DNA of 64,000 nt, taken from assembly GCF_030295385.1 (NCBI RefSeq), contig NZ_AP027079.1, positions 372,001 through 436,000 of the forward strand, given 5' to 3'. This document shows, one piece after another, positions 49,933-58,034 of this stretch. Each line of letters begins with the position of its first letter. The stretch's first letter is position 1. The notes beneath the pieces were generated by a model. That model searched no databases and was not told the DNA's origin. It saw nothing but the letters and a program-made list of their open reading frames with translations. The position numbers and the translations under genes were made by a program. Origin of the DNA: Geothrix oryzae (GTDB lineage Bacteria; Acidobacteriota; Holophagae; Holophagales; Holophagaceae).

Positions 49933-50373
49933 TCAACGCTTAAACCACTCGAAGTCCTTCAAGAATTTCAGCCTGAATAGCGATAGCTCCCAGTCTCCAC
50001 TAGAGAGCACCACTGCCATCACCCACTTCCACGGCTGCGGAATCCGACCATCTCTTGCCCATCCACTAGCCAAACGCGTCAGGGCTGCCGGGGTAAGCGG
50101 TCGATCCAAAGGCATCCTTTCCCGCTTGAAGGCAGCCATAATCGCAGCCGCGAACTCGGCTGGATCAGGATTCTCCTTGACCGCCTTGAGCACATCGCTC
50201 GCCAACATTTTGTCCATCAGTTCAGGGATAAGGGCATGATCCCGGATTGTCTGATCCACGAAGGTGCCCATCTCAATGCCAAGCTCGGCGGAGCGAACCC
50301 GGATCTCTTTGGCGACCTTCTCGGAGACGGTGATGGTGATCTTCGACCAGCCTGGGCGTTTTGGGCGTGCCAT
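49933..50373 (-). CDS. RHH-type DNA-binding-like protein (146 aa)
   Basis: The N-terminus (GWSKITITVSEKVAKEIRVRSAELGIEMGTFVDQTIRDH) looks like a ribbon-helix-helix DNA-binding unit, with a beta strand and two helices. The remaining 100 residues are helical and unknown. A palindrome lies 13 bases upstream of its start, suggesting autoregulation. The start is ATG at 50373; a TTG two codons earlier is possible. It may be a partition or copy-control protein. Confidence 0.7.
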   Translation of the reverse strand: MARPKRPGWSKITITVSEKVAKEIRVRSAELGIEMGTFVDQTIRDHALIPELMDKMLASDVLKAVKENPDPAEFAAAIMAAFKRERMPLDRPLTPAALTRLASGWARDGRIPQPWKWVMAVVLSSGDWELSLFRLKFLKDFEWFKR

Positions 50374-50385
50374 GGGCAACCTTTG

Positions 50386-50410
50386 GTTAGAGGTGTAGCT
50401 ACATCCTAAC
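50386..50410. promoter_or_regulatory. Candidate operator palindrome upstream of the RHH-type gene
   Basis: TGTAGCTACA (50394-50403) is a perfect palindrome flanked by GTTAG and CTAAC arms that are one base out of register. It lies 13 bases upstream of the gene start at 50373, in the right place for binding by the encoded protein. Confidence 0.6.
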
Positions 50411-50786
50411 GGGCACTCAGTGAAGAGGAGTCGGTAGGCAGACGACAGCTGCTACAACTTTTTGGAAACAGCAAATGGAGGCTATCTCCTCTCTGCCCTT
50501 CCTCATTGAGTTTCTGGTGGCACCGCCTTGCCCGAATCACCTGTCGGCATTCAGGGAATCTCTGTGCCAATCTCAGAGTGGTACAGCAAATTTTCGGTGG
50601 GCGCTTCGGATTAGAGTCAGCTGGGGTCGGTCAATGACCTGGAAGCACTTTCTTTCGAGCTTGCGGGAGCCCAGACGTAACCCCACCACATCTAGAAGGG
50701 GCGAAAGACAACATATTCTACGAGCATGGTTGCTAAGATTGCCTCTGGACGATTCCTACCCAAAGCCGAATGCCCTGGGAGAGCTA
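50411..50786. other. Upstream region of the restriction-modification gene
   Basis: I see no supported gene here. The restriction gene's frame stays open back to 50475, but the codons look unlike the gene itself, and a ribosome site marks the start at 50787. It probably holds the promoter; no clear motif was found. Confidence 0.5.
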
Positions 50787-53555
50787 ATGCCCAAGAAAAA
50801 AGACCCAATAGTGCAAGAAAAAACTAAGTTTAAAGCGCCATCACTTGATGAACTCCGATCGGAGGAAGATGTAAAAATAAAATTTTTATTGCCATATCTT
50901 GAGGCAAAAGGATATACCAGCAAGTGCATCAACTTTAATGTCCCTATTGAGGTTCAGGAGGGACGAAAGCAGAAGACGATTTTTGCAGACGCCGTTGTCT
51001 ACTCTACGCCCTCGAAAACAGCCCCGTTAATCGTATGCGAAACCAAGCCTCCTACGGAGGTTCTCTCTAAAACCGTCAAAGAACAGGCAATTTCCTATGC
51101 ACGGCTTTTGCCCCGCATAGCCCCATTAGCTTTGATTACGAATGGGGGGCAAACCCAGCTTTTCCAGACACTCAGCAAGAATCGTATCGGGGAGCTTCCT
51201 GATCGGAAGGACCTTAAGGATGACTTTGTTTCCTTTGTTGTTAGCGCCGAACTTCAAGAGTCCCTTAAAACTGAAGCGAAGCACGATCTTTTCGTCATTG
51301 ATGATGTTCAATCCTTCAAGACGGTCTTGAGGGCTTGTCACGAAGCAATTCGAAACAACGAAGGTTTTGATGCAACAAGAGCTTTCGATGAAATGTCCAA
51401 GGTACTGTTTTGCAAGATGTACGAAGAGCGTAACCACCCTGGTGATAACAATCGTTTCAGAATGTCGATTTATGACGACACCCTGAAACGGCTTGGGGTG
51501 AATGTCGTCAACCAAATCTGGAATGAGACCAAGGTTGATCCTAGGTATGCCAGCCTTTTTGAGTCCAATGCAGACGTCGGTCTAAAGCCTATGACTATTA
51601 GAAAGATCGTTGAGCAGTTTGAAAACTTTGATCTCTCTCTCACTGCATTCGATGTAAAAGGTGAAGCTTTTGAGTATTTTCTAGGCGAAACCTTCACTGG
51701 TGGATTGGGAGAGTATTTCACTCCCCGGAATGTCGTTGAATTCATGGTTGACGCACTTGACCCAAAGATTGGTCAGAAGATTGTTGACCCGTTCTGTGGC
51801 ACGGGCGGATTCCTGATCTACGCATTTGAGGTTGTGGGCGAAAAAATCCGGCTCCAGGATTTTGGAGACGAGGAAAAAGCTCGCTGGAAAGAAGAACTTT
51901 CAAACAGGTGCATTTATGGTACCGACTGGAAAGAGCGCACCGCCCTCGCCTGCAAAATGAACATGACCGTTCACGGTGACGGGAGCGCTGGAATCTTCCT
52001 TCATCATGGGTTCATTGACGTTCCGGGAATGATTGAGGAGGGGCTTTTCAACCTTTGCCTAACCAACCCGCCATTTGGTTCGTTCGAAAACGACCCTGAG
52101 ATATTGAGCCGATACGAGCTTGGAGCAGGTCGCAACTCTCAAGATCGCGTCACCCTTGCCATCGAGCGTGTGCTTCGTCTCGTCAAACCTGGTGGAAGGG
52201 TAGGAATCGTTGTTATCGATGGGCTATTAAACAATGATTCCACAAGGTACGTCCGAGAATATATCAAGAAAACCGCCTTTGTTCGTGGAATCATTAGTCT
52301 TCCAGCCGTAACATTTCAAGGCTACCACGCCCGAGCAAAGACTAGCATTTTGTTCCTGGAGAAGAGGGCGAACCCAGACGATAGCGGCATCCAAGAGGAT
52401 ACGTTTTTCTGCGTAATTGGTAATAGCGGATACGCGCCAAACGGCAACCCCGTCCCGGGAAACGAACTCCCTGAAGCTCTCCTTGATTGGCGTGCATTCG
52501 AATCTTCCAAGCCTATCGGTGCTCATAAAGAAGCCTGGATCGGGAAGATAGAGGATCGGATGGACGCCGAGTTTTATCGAAAGCGTAAAGTTCATGTCCG
52601 CCCAGAGGAAGAGCAAGTCGTCTCTGCCGGGCAAGACATGCTAGCCATGCTTGCTATGATTTCGGAGGAATTAGCGGCTGTCTCCTCGGACATCAAGACA
52701 ACCTTTTCGAGCATCGAAACTGTCTCGGTCCCGCTGTCAGCCATCTTCGAGCCATGCGAGGAGGTCATTAAGGTCGGCTCAACCACCGTATATAAGCTGC
52801 TTGGTGTTAAGTGGTGGGGTGCTGGAACTTTTTTGCGCGAAGAGAAAACCGGAAAAGAAATCAAAGCCACCCGCCTTTTCAGGGTTCACCAGGGCTGGCT
52901 TGTCTACAACCGCTTGTTTGCATTTCGAGGGTCATTTGCTCTAATCCCGCCCGAGCATGAGAACTGCTACGTTTCGAGCGAATTCCCCACTTTCAAAGTC
53001 AGGGAGAATACGAAAGAACCTGAACTACTTGCCAACTATGTCATTCACTGCCTGAACAGCCCTCAATACCTCCTGGAGGTTGATCGAGATTCAACCGGAT
53101 CAACGAAGACCAGTCGCAATCGCTTCAAAGAAGATCGTTTTCTTCGGATGCGTGTCGAAATTCCCAGGAAAATCGCACATCTTCGCCAGCTTGTTGACCT
53201 TCTGAACAAAGCGAATGTCCTTCGAGCCTGCCAAGTTGAGGTCGCTGAGCGCTTCAAACGGTTCAATGAAGATCTTTCTCGCTTACTACCCCATGAACCT
53301 GATGCTCTTACTGTTGATACTAGCGATGTCGAAGTTTTTTCGAATCGAACATCGGAGGAGCATGAGCCAAAACCGGCGAAAATAACATCACGAAAAAAGG
53401 GTAACCGGAAACCGATCAGCGCTAAGAAGCCTGCCGCTAAAACCCTGCCTGCCAAGAAGAGTCTTTCTCCGAAGCGCTCTGTGGAGAAACCCAAGCCCAA
53501 GACACCCAGAGCCGCGAAACCAACGACAAGGAAGAAGCCGGGACCAAAGAAATAA
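50787..53555 (+). CDS. Single-chain restriction-modification enzyme (type IIG-like, nuclease-methyltransferase-specificity)
   Basis: The 922-residue protein joins an HsdR_N-like PD-(D/E)xK nuclease (Asp68 in FADAVVY, Glu85-x-Lys87 in CETK, and Gln100/Tyr104 in QAISY) to an N6-adenine methyltransferase (DPFCGTGG at 334-341, NPPFG at 427-431). A target-recognition region follows at about 640-860 (KVGSTTVYKLLGVKWW, LLANYVIHCLNSPQYL). The last 60 residues are Lys/Pro-rich (AKKPAAK, RKKPGPKK). It would cut and methylate the same site without partners. Start is the ATG after GGGAGAG. The gene is clearly less GC-rich than the host. Confidence 0.88.
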   Translation: MPKKKDPIVQEKTKFKAPSLDELRSEEDVKIKFLLPYLEAKGYTSKCINFNVPIEVQEGRKQKTIFADAVVYSTPSKTAPLIVCETKPPTEVLSKTVKEQAISYARLLPRIAPLALITNGGQTQLFQTLSKNRIGELPDRKDLKDDFVSFVVSAELQESLKTEAKHDLFVIDDVQSFKTVLRACHEAIRNNEGFDATRAFDEMSKVLFCKMYEERNHPGDNNRFRMSIYDDTLKRLGVNVVNQIWNETKVDPRYASLFESNADVGLKPMTIRKIVEQFENFDLSLTAFDVKGEAFEYFLGETFTGGLGEYFTPRNVVEFMVDALDPKIGQKIVDPFCGTGGFLIYAFEVVGEKIRLQDFGDEEKARWKEELSNRCIYGTDWKERTALACKMNMTVHGDGSAGIFLHHGFIDVPGMIEEGLFNLCLTNPPFGSFENDPEILSRYELGAGRNSQDRVTLAIERVLRLVKPGGRVGIVVIDGLLNNDSTRYVREYIKKTAFVRGIISLPAVTFQGYHARAKTSILFLEKRANPDDSGIQEDTFFCVIGNSGYAPNGNPVPGNELPEALLDWRAFESSKPIGAHKEAWIGKIEDRMDAEFYRKRKVHVRPEEEQVVSAGQDMLAMLAMISEELAAVSSDIKTTFSSIETVSVPLSAIFEPCEEVIKVGSTTVYKLLGVKWWGAGTFLREEKTGKEIKATRLFRVHQGWLVYNRLFAFRGSFALIPPEHENCYVSSEFPTFKVRENTKEPELLANYVIHCLNSPQYLLEVDRDSTGSTKTSRNRFKEDRFLRMRVEIPRKIAHLRQLVDLLNKANVLRACQVEVAERFKRFNEDLSRLLPHEPDALTVDTSDVEVFSNRTSEEHEPKPAKITSRKKGNRKPISAKKPAAKTLPAKKSLSPKRSVEKPKPKTPRAAKPTTRKKPGPKK

Positions 53556-53873
53556 CGTCGCAAAACAAACAACTGACTTCTTTGCATTCCCATTAAACGG
53601 CTAATAGGCGAATCATCGGCAAACGCCTCTCCACAACGCCCGCCGAGGCAATGTCATCACGCTATGCGATTGTCAGAGATCTGATGAGCCCGGATGAAGC
53701 CAAGGGCTGCCCGGACACAGGGCTACGCCCGCATCTATGGCAGAGGCTTGACCTCAGACAGCATCCAAACTGAAGATGAGGCGGGTTTGGGGTTAACCAA
53801 AGGATTGTTATTGGAGGCTGCAAACTAGGGATGGCAGCAAGAGGCGAGAGATGAGTGCAGCCTGAAGGGGCTT
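53556..53873. other. Gap after the restriction gene
   Basis: No gene is supported in these 318 bases. It contains the right copy of the 29-nt imperfect repeat at 53777-53805. Confidence 0.5.
53777..53805 (+). repeat. Imperfect 29-nt direct repeat, right copy
   Basis: TGAGGCGG, TTT, GGGTTAACCAA and GGAT blocks match 47207-47235 at 26 of 29 positions, in the same orientation. The two copies flank the replication and restriction genes. Confidence 0.7.
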
Positions 53874-54458
53874 TTACTTAGGCTGCTCAGAGGGTGTCTC
53901 GGCTTCCATCTTCTTCTGCAAGTCCTCCAAGCGATTGACCGCAGAGTTACAAGTCTTCACAGCCTCTTGGTTGTCGTAAATCTCGTCCTTCACCTGATCA
54001 ATTTTTTGATTTACTGCGCTGACCAGCTTGTTTCTTCTGGTTTGCTGACCGTCGTACAAGCCCACATATACATCGACATCCCCAGGGACATTGCCGTCGT
54101 ACAGGCACTTTTTGTAGTAGTCGATCCTGCCATTGAGATAGCTGATTCTCCCATTGATCTGCCCTCGCACTTGATTGTGCATGGCGATCAGCAGCTTTGC
54201 CGTAAGCAGGGGCGTCTGTGCATTTTCAAGCATCAGCACTTCCTGAGGGCTCAGATTCGTGAGCACGCTTTCTGCCATGACTTGCTGCTTCGTGATGCGT
54301 GGTTTGGGCGGCTCCGGTGCTGGCATGGCAGGCGGGGCTGGATCGGCATCCTTCTCAACCACGGGAGTCGGCTTCGCCTTCTTGGCGGGCTTCTTCGCAG
54401 GTGGGGCAGCCGTCAGAGACACGCCTAGAAGCAGTGTGAGCGCGGGTATTAGGTTCAA
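53874..54458 (-). CDS. Secreted coiled-coil protein of unknown function
   Basis: The 194-residue protein has a signal peptide (LIPALTLLLGVSLTAA), a Lys/Pro-rich spacer (KKPAKKAKP, then PAPEPPKP) and long helices (VRGQINGRISYLNGRIDYY, NQKIDQVKDEIYDNQEAVK). It is probably periplasmic. The start is TTG at 54458 with AAGGAG six bases upstream; a longer GTG reading exists at 54503. Nothing indicates its job in the element. Confidence 0.65.
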   Translation of the reverse strand: MNLIPALTLLLGVSLTAAPPAKKPAKKAKPTPVVEKDADPAPPAMPAPEPPKPRITKQQVMAESVLTNLSPQEVLMLENAQTPLLTAKLLIAMHNQVRGQINGRISYLNGRIDYYKKCLYDGNVPGDVDVYVGLYDGQQTRRNKLVSAVNQKIDQVKDEIYDNQEAVKTCNSAVNRLEDLQKKMEAETPSEQPK

Positions 54459-54503
54459 GGGGTGCTCCTTAATTAGGCTTCGCTTTGGCATGACGCAATT
54501 CAC

Positions 54504-55064
54504 TTATGGCTCCGTAAATTGGGTGAGAAATAGGTGGAGCAGCCCCGCAAGAACCTTTGCCCTCGACATGCCGCGCACCGATGCCAGCGCCTTCTCAATT
54601 TCTTGGATTCGCTCCAGGGTGACGAGGTAGACGCGACCGTTCGCCGTCCGAATGGGATCAGTGCTTGCCCGCAGCTTCCGCTGCTTCACGAAGAGGACGG
54701 CGGCTTCCACCAGGGCGGGCAGATTCCCGTCAAATCCATTCACGGCGTCTTCATAACAACCGCTGATGCTGCCGGGATGCTTCTGCATCCTGAAGAACAC
54801 AGATTCAGGAACCGTGGTGCCCACCAAACGGCGACGAGTCTCTACGAAGGCGAGTTCCAAGCCCTTGATGTCTCCATGGAGCTTCGGTGGCATCGTGCCC
54901 GTGCCAGCCTTCTTCGGCTGGGCGGGGCGGCAGAGCGAGGGATCGGCTCCCGGCAGTGGTGCAGGTTTTCGGGGCACTGAGGGATTCCGTGGGATGGCTG
55001 GCGATGACTGATGATCTACGGGTGATGTTCGATGAATCATTCTGGAAGACCCCGCCAAAGCCAT
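54504..55064 (-). CDS. Protein of unknown function in the element (186 aa)
   Basis: I do not recognise it. The C-terminal 130 residues are helical (LELAFVETRRRLVG, LERIQEIEKALASVRGM, RAKVLAGLLHLFLTQF) and end just before the next gene. The first 60 residues are Pro/Ser-rich, and the start is uncertain (55064 or an internal Met at 55040 or 54893). It sits upstream of the coiled-coil protein. Confidence 0.5.
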   Translation of the reverse strand: MALAGSSRMIHRTSPVDHQSSPAIPRNPSVPRKPAPLPGADPSLCRPAQPKKAGTGTMPPKLHGDIKGLELAFVETRRRLVGTTVPESVFFRMQKHPGSISGCYEDAVNGFDGNLPALVEAAVLFVKQRKLRASTDPIRTANGRVYLVTLERIQEIEKALASVRGMSRAKVLAGLLHLFLTQFTEP

Positions 55065-55200
55065 TCAAGTGCCAATAGATAGAACATATGGAAGCCGTAA
55101 CACATTACGGAACACGACTCATAATCCGTAACAGAACACGGTGACAAAGGCTCTTGAGAAGCCCCATGAGGGATGAAGGAAAGCGTGGCTTCGGCTCCCA

Positions 55201-56238
55201 TCACGCCAACCCCAGCTTCAGTCCGAGGGCGTCCTGGGCTCGGCGCTTCGCGTCGCTGCTCTGCTGGATGTAGAGGAGGGTAAGGATAGGTGAGGTGTGA
55301 CCCATCATGCCTTGCAGGTCGGACAAGGCGGTTCCCTCCTGAGCGTGGAGGGTCGCAAAAGTGCGGCGGAGTGAATGGGGAGTGATTCCCTCAATGCCTA
55401 GATCCTTTGCAGCACGAGCCAGGGTCTTCTTCGTGAACTGCCCCCGGTGGGCGGTCCCGTCAGAACATGGGCAGATGAACTCACTGAGGGTCTTGGGCAT
55501 CTCCAGGAGGTGCGACCAAAGCCAAGCTGGAACAGGGATGGTCCGAGGGGTCCGGGTCTTTGACCTCCCCACGGTGTAGGTGTGTTGGGTCAGATCCAAC
55601 CACTTCCACCGTGCTTCCAGCGCCTCCGACTCACGCAACCCCAAACCCACCATGAGGCGAATCAAGGTCGCTGCCTGCGGACTCGTCGCGTGCTTATCTA
55701 CGGCGCTCAGGAACTCCTTCATCCGGTGCGGAGGAATGGTTGGGCGAGGAGGCTTCTGGGTTTTGATCTGCTGGACTTTGAAGGGGACTTTCTCGATCAG
55801 GTCAAGGCGGATGGCGAAGTTGAGCAGGAGCTTCACCACCCGGAGAACAAGGTTCGCGGTAGCGGGAGAGCGCCCCTTTTCTAAGATCTGACGGCGAAGG
55901 TCCAGCACCGCCTGGGTGTTGATGCGGTTGATCCGAACATCCCCAACTGCGGGGATGATCCAGTTGCGGGTCAGGTGCTCAACGCTCTTGAGGTGCTGGA
56001 GGCTATGAGTAGGACGATGGGTCTCCATCCAGTTGGCGATCAGGTCTTTCATCATAGGGATGACGACCTTCGGCTCTGGCGGACCGAACAGCGCCTCCTT
56101 GCGCTTCTCCTGGAGAACTTTTTCGGCAGACGCGCGATCCGTTGCACGGGTGCTGCCCTTGAACTGCTGCCCATTAATTCGGAAGCAGTAGTGATAGACC
56201 TTCCCCTCCCGGGAAAGACCGTTTCGGAACTTCGACAT
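55201..56238 (-). CDS. Tyrosine integrase of the tRNA-Asn element
   Basis: The 345-residue recombinase has an N-terminal arm-binding region, a SAM-like core-binding domain (residues 60-165) and a catalytic domain. Visible residues: Arg202 in GLGLRESEAL, His288/Arg291 in HSLRRTFAT, His314 in MMGHTS and Tyr323 in LLYIQQ. AGGAGG lies five bases before the ATG. It reads away from the right tRNA-Asn, which lies 186 bases upstream, the usual placement for an integrase that recombines at the tRNA. Confidence 0.94.
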   Translation of the reverse strand: MSKFRNGLSREGKVYHYCFRINGQQFKGSTRATDRASAEKVLQEKRKEALFGPPEPKVVIPMMKDLIANWMETHRPTHSLQHLKSVEHLTRNWIIPAVGDVRINRINTQAVLDLRRQILEKGRSPATANLVLRVVKLLLNFAIRLDLIEKVPFKVQQIKTQKPPRPTIPPHRMKEFLSAVDKHATSPQAATLIRLMVGLGLRESEALEARWKWLDLTQHTYTVGRSKTRTPRTIPVPAWLWSHLLEMPKTLSEFICPCSDGTAHRGQFTKKTLARAAKDLGIEGITPHSLRRTFATLHAQEGTALSDLQGMMGHTSPILTLLYIQQSSDAKRRAQDALGLKLGLA

Positions 56239-56292
56239 GCTCGCCTCCTGGGTAGGTGGCAAGCGGGTGGATCAAAGGCGGGAACTCCTCAG

Positions 56293-56312
56293 CAGGTGCA
56301 ATAGAGGTGCAA
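56293..56312 (+). repeat. Integrase arm-site candidate, right end
   Basis: CAGGTGCAATAGAGGTGCAA matches 46951-46970 exactly. It lies between the integrase start and the right tRNA repeat. Confidence 0.65.
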
Positions 56313-56398
56313 ATCCTGGTTGATGAGGAATTCGAGTCGCGGTTCTATCTGGGGAACAACCTGGGAGTTTCGCCGTAAGTGGTGATCCCAATGACCCA

Positions 56399-56499
56399 TC
56401 CGGTAGAATGGACCCTTGCCCTTTCCGGAGTAGCTCAGGGGTCAGAGCGGGTGACTGTTAATCACTAGGTCGGGGGTTCAAATCCCTCCTCCGGAGCCA
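56399..56499 (+). repeat. Right 101-bp direct repeat (attachment site with tRNA-Asn)
   Basis: This segment is identical to 46747-46847 and bounds the element on the right. The bases before TCCGGTAGAATGG and after CCA differ from the left copy. Confidence 0.93.
56424..56499 (+). tRNA. tRNA-Asn (GTT), right copy
   Basis: Sequence identical to the left copy. It keeps TAGAAT upstream but lacks a recognisable -35, so the level of transcription is unclear. Its CCA is part of the following terminator stem. Confidence 0.96.
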
Positions 56500-56538
56500 A
56501 AACAAGAAGAGGTCCTGCGGGACCTCTTCTTGTTTTGG
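56497..56538. terminator. 19-bp bidirectional terminator overlapping the tRNA CCA end
   Basis: CCAAAACAAGAAGAGGTCC (56497-56515) and GGACCTCTTCTTGTTTTGG (56520-56538) form a perfect 19-bp stem around TGCG. The 5' arm starts with the tRNA's own CCA. It is probably the original host terminator of the tRNA. Confidence 0.88.
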
Positions 56539-56821
56539 TTGAGGCCTTGGGAGTTGAACCACGGGGGGGGGTGCCGGCAATGGGTTCAAATCTCCCCGCA
56601 ATAATAAAAAGCCGATCAATGTCTCGGGATGCGAACCCCTCATGGTTTTTTGAGACGGAATCCAAAAAAAGGCGTCACGCCCAAGGGGGTCGCTGCACCC
56701 CACTGGCTGACGACCTGACCACCCTGTGTTCCCGCCCGATCGTCGGGCCGGACGGGTCATGTCTGATGATCGGGGCTGCCCTGCGGCCCCCTGGCGCGGC
56801 TCTGGCCGCCAGGAGGATTCC
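56539..56821. other. Gap before the EGxCG peptide operon
   Basis: No gene is supported. GGGTTCAAATCTCCCC near 56583-56598 resembles a tRNA T-arm and may be a decayed tRNA remnant. AGGAGG at the end is the ribosome site of the next gene. A promoter for the operon should be here, but I found no clear motif. Confidence 0.45.
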
Positions 56822-57145
56822 ATGATCACGAAACTCGTCGGTGCCGCCACGCTCTTCGCCGCAGGCTCTTTGATGGCGGGCGGATCCACCACCCTTGGCG
56901 CCACTCCCGTCGCCCCCTTCGGTGGGGATGCGGCCCTGACCCAGGCCGGGGAGTGCGGCTCGAAGGATCCGAAGGAGGGCGATAAGGCCCCTGCGAAGAC
57001 CAAGGAGGCCAAGGGAGCCAAAGGCGCCAAGGACAAGGCCAAGGAGGGCGGCTGCGGCGGAGGCGGTGGCTGTGGCAGCCACGACATGAAGAAGGACAAG
57101 AAGGAAGGCAGCTGCGGGAAGGACAAGAAGGAAGAAAAGAAGTAG
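56822..57145 (+). CDS. Precursor of a Cys-modified RiPP (bufferin/HvfA-like)
   Basis: The 107-residue peptide has a signal-type N-terminus (KLVGAATLFAAGSLMAGG), a Lys/Ala linker (KTKEAKGAKGAKDKAK) and four Cys at 45, 78, 84 and 98. They sit in GECG, EGGCGGGGGCG and EGSCG, resembling the EGKCG motifs of bufferin/HvfA peptides. In that family Cys becomes a thiooxazole or oxazolone/thioamide, giving copper or metal binding in the periplasm. AGGAGG precedes the ATG. A DUF692 maturase follows 13 bases later. Confidence 0.85.
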   Translation: MITKLVGAATLFAAGSLMAGGSTTLGATPVAPFGGDAALTQAGECGSKDPKEGDKAPAKTKEAKGAKGAKDKAKEGGCGGGGGCGSHDMKKDKKEGSCGKDKKEEKK

Positions 57146-57158
57146 GCCGGAGGTCGCC

Positions 57159-58034
57159 ATGGCGCAGGGCCGGTTCCCGGGCCAGGAGCGATTCGCGGGC
57201 GTGGGCTTGGGCCTCCGCCGCCCCCATCTGGAGGCGGTGGCGGCCCGGCCGGAGCATGGTGTGCCTTTCTGGGAGACCTGCCCCGAGAATGTGATCGGGG
57301 ACGGCGGGCGGCCCCATCGGGACGCCTGCGCCATCCTGGATCGGGATCCCGTCCTCACCCACGGCCTGGCCATCTCTGTGGGTGGCTTCGATCCCTGGGA
57401 TGGGGACTACCTGCGGGAGCTGGGGCGTTTCCTGATCCGTACGGAGACGCCCTGGCACTCCGAGCATCTCTGCTTCACGAGCGTGGACGGCAGCTGCCTC
57501 CACGAGCTGCTGCCGATTCCCTTCACGCGGGAGGCCGTCCGGCACACGGTGGCGCGGGCCCGGGACCTCCAGGCCCGCCTGCCGGTGCCGCTCCTCCTGG
57601 AGAACATCACCTACTACGCCGAGCTGGGGCGGGCCGAGATGGACGAGGCGACCTTCATCACGGAGGTGCTGGAGGGGGCGGAGGTGGGCTGGCTGCTGGA
57701 TGTGAACAATGTCTATGTCAACGCCCTCAACTTCGGCTTCGATCCCAAGGCCTGGCTGGCGCGCATGCCCCTGGACCGCGTGGCGCAGCTGCACATCGCA
57801 GGGCACAAGCGTTTCGGGGCGCTCACGGTTGATACCCACGGCACCGCGGTCATCGACCCGGTGATCGAGCTGATGCAATGGGTCCTCGCGCGCCTGGGGA
57901 GGCCCGTGCCCGTGCTGCTCGAGCGCGACAACCACATCCCGGACCTGGAAGAGCTGCTTTCGGAGCGGGCCCGCATCCAGGCGGCCTATGACCAGGTGCT
58001 GGCGGTGCCCGTACGGGAGGCGGAGCATGCCTGA
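57159..58034 (+). CDS. bufB: DUF692 multinuclear iron oxidase (BufB/HvfB maturase)
   Basis: The 291-residue TIM-barrel enzyme shows MNIO features: GLGLRRPHLEAV, CPENVIG, LTHGLAISVGG, TPWHSEHLCF, LLENITYYAE, LLDVNNVYVNA, HIAGHKR, DTHG and LLERDNHIP, supplying His/Asp/Glu ligands for two or three irons. It oxidises precursor Cys residues. The start follows GGAGG. The next gene's start overlaps its stop. Confidence 0.93.
   Translation: MAQGRFPGQERFAGVGLGLRRPHLEAVAARPEHGVPFWETCPENVIGDGGRPHRDACAILDRDPVLTHGLAISVGGFDPWDGDYLRELGRFLIRTETPWHSEHLCFTSVDGSCLHELLPIPFTREAVRHTVARARDLQARLPVPLLLENITYYAELGRAEMDEATFITEVLEGAEVGWLLDVNNVYVNALNFGFDPKAWLARMPLDRVAQLHIAGHKRFGALTVDTHGTAVIDPVIELMQWVLARLGRPVPVLLERDNHIPDLEELLSERARIQAAYDQVLAVPVREAEHA

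Larger units (their letters stand above)
46747..56499. mobile_element. tRNA-Asn-integrated element (~9.65 kb), satellite- or plasmid-like
   Basis: Two copies of a 101-bp repeat, each containing a full tRNA-Asn, bracket the element. Inside, reading from the left: terminator, arm-type repeats, helix-turn-helix gene, small unknown gene, primase-polymerase, RHH-type gene, restriction-modification gene, a secreted protein, an unknown protein, and a tyrosine integrase next to the right tRNA. The -35 outside the left repeat and the tRNA-embedded terminator outside the right repeat look like the original host flanks. No capsid, relaxase or toxin genes are seen. Confidence 0.9.

Noticed and set aside
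50475-50786. N-terminal extension of the restriction enzyme back to 50475
   Set aside because: The extra 104 codons look non-coding, and GGGAGAG marks the ATG at 50787.
53874-55064. Toxin-antitoxin or phage-defence pair from the two unknown genes beside the integrase
   Set aside because: One has a signal peptide and the other no recognisable domain; nothing in sequence supports a toxin or defence role.
56535-56825. Forward frame beginning MVEALGVEPR after the right terminator
   Set aside because: It starts inside the terminator arm, has no ribosome site or protein-like composition, and runs into the peptide gene's start in another frame.
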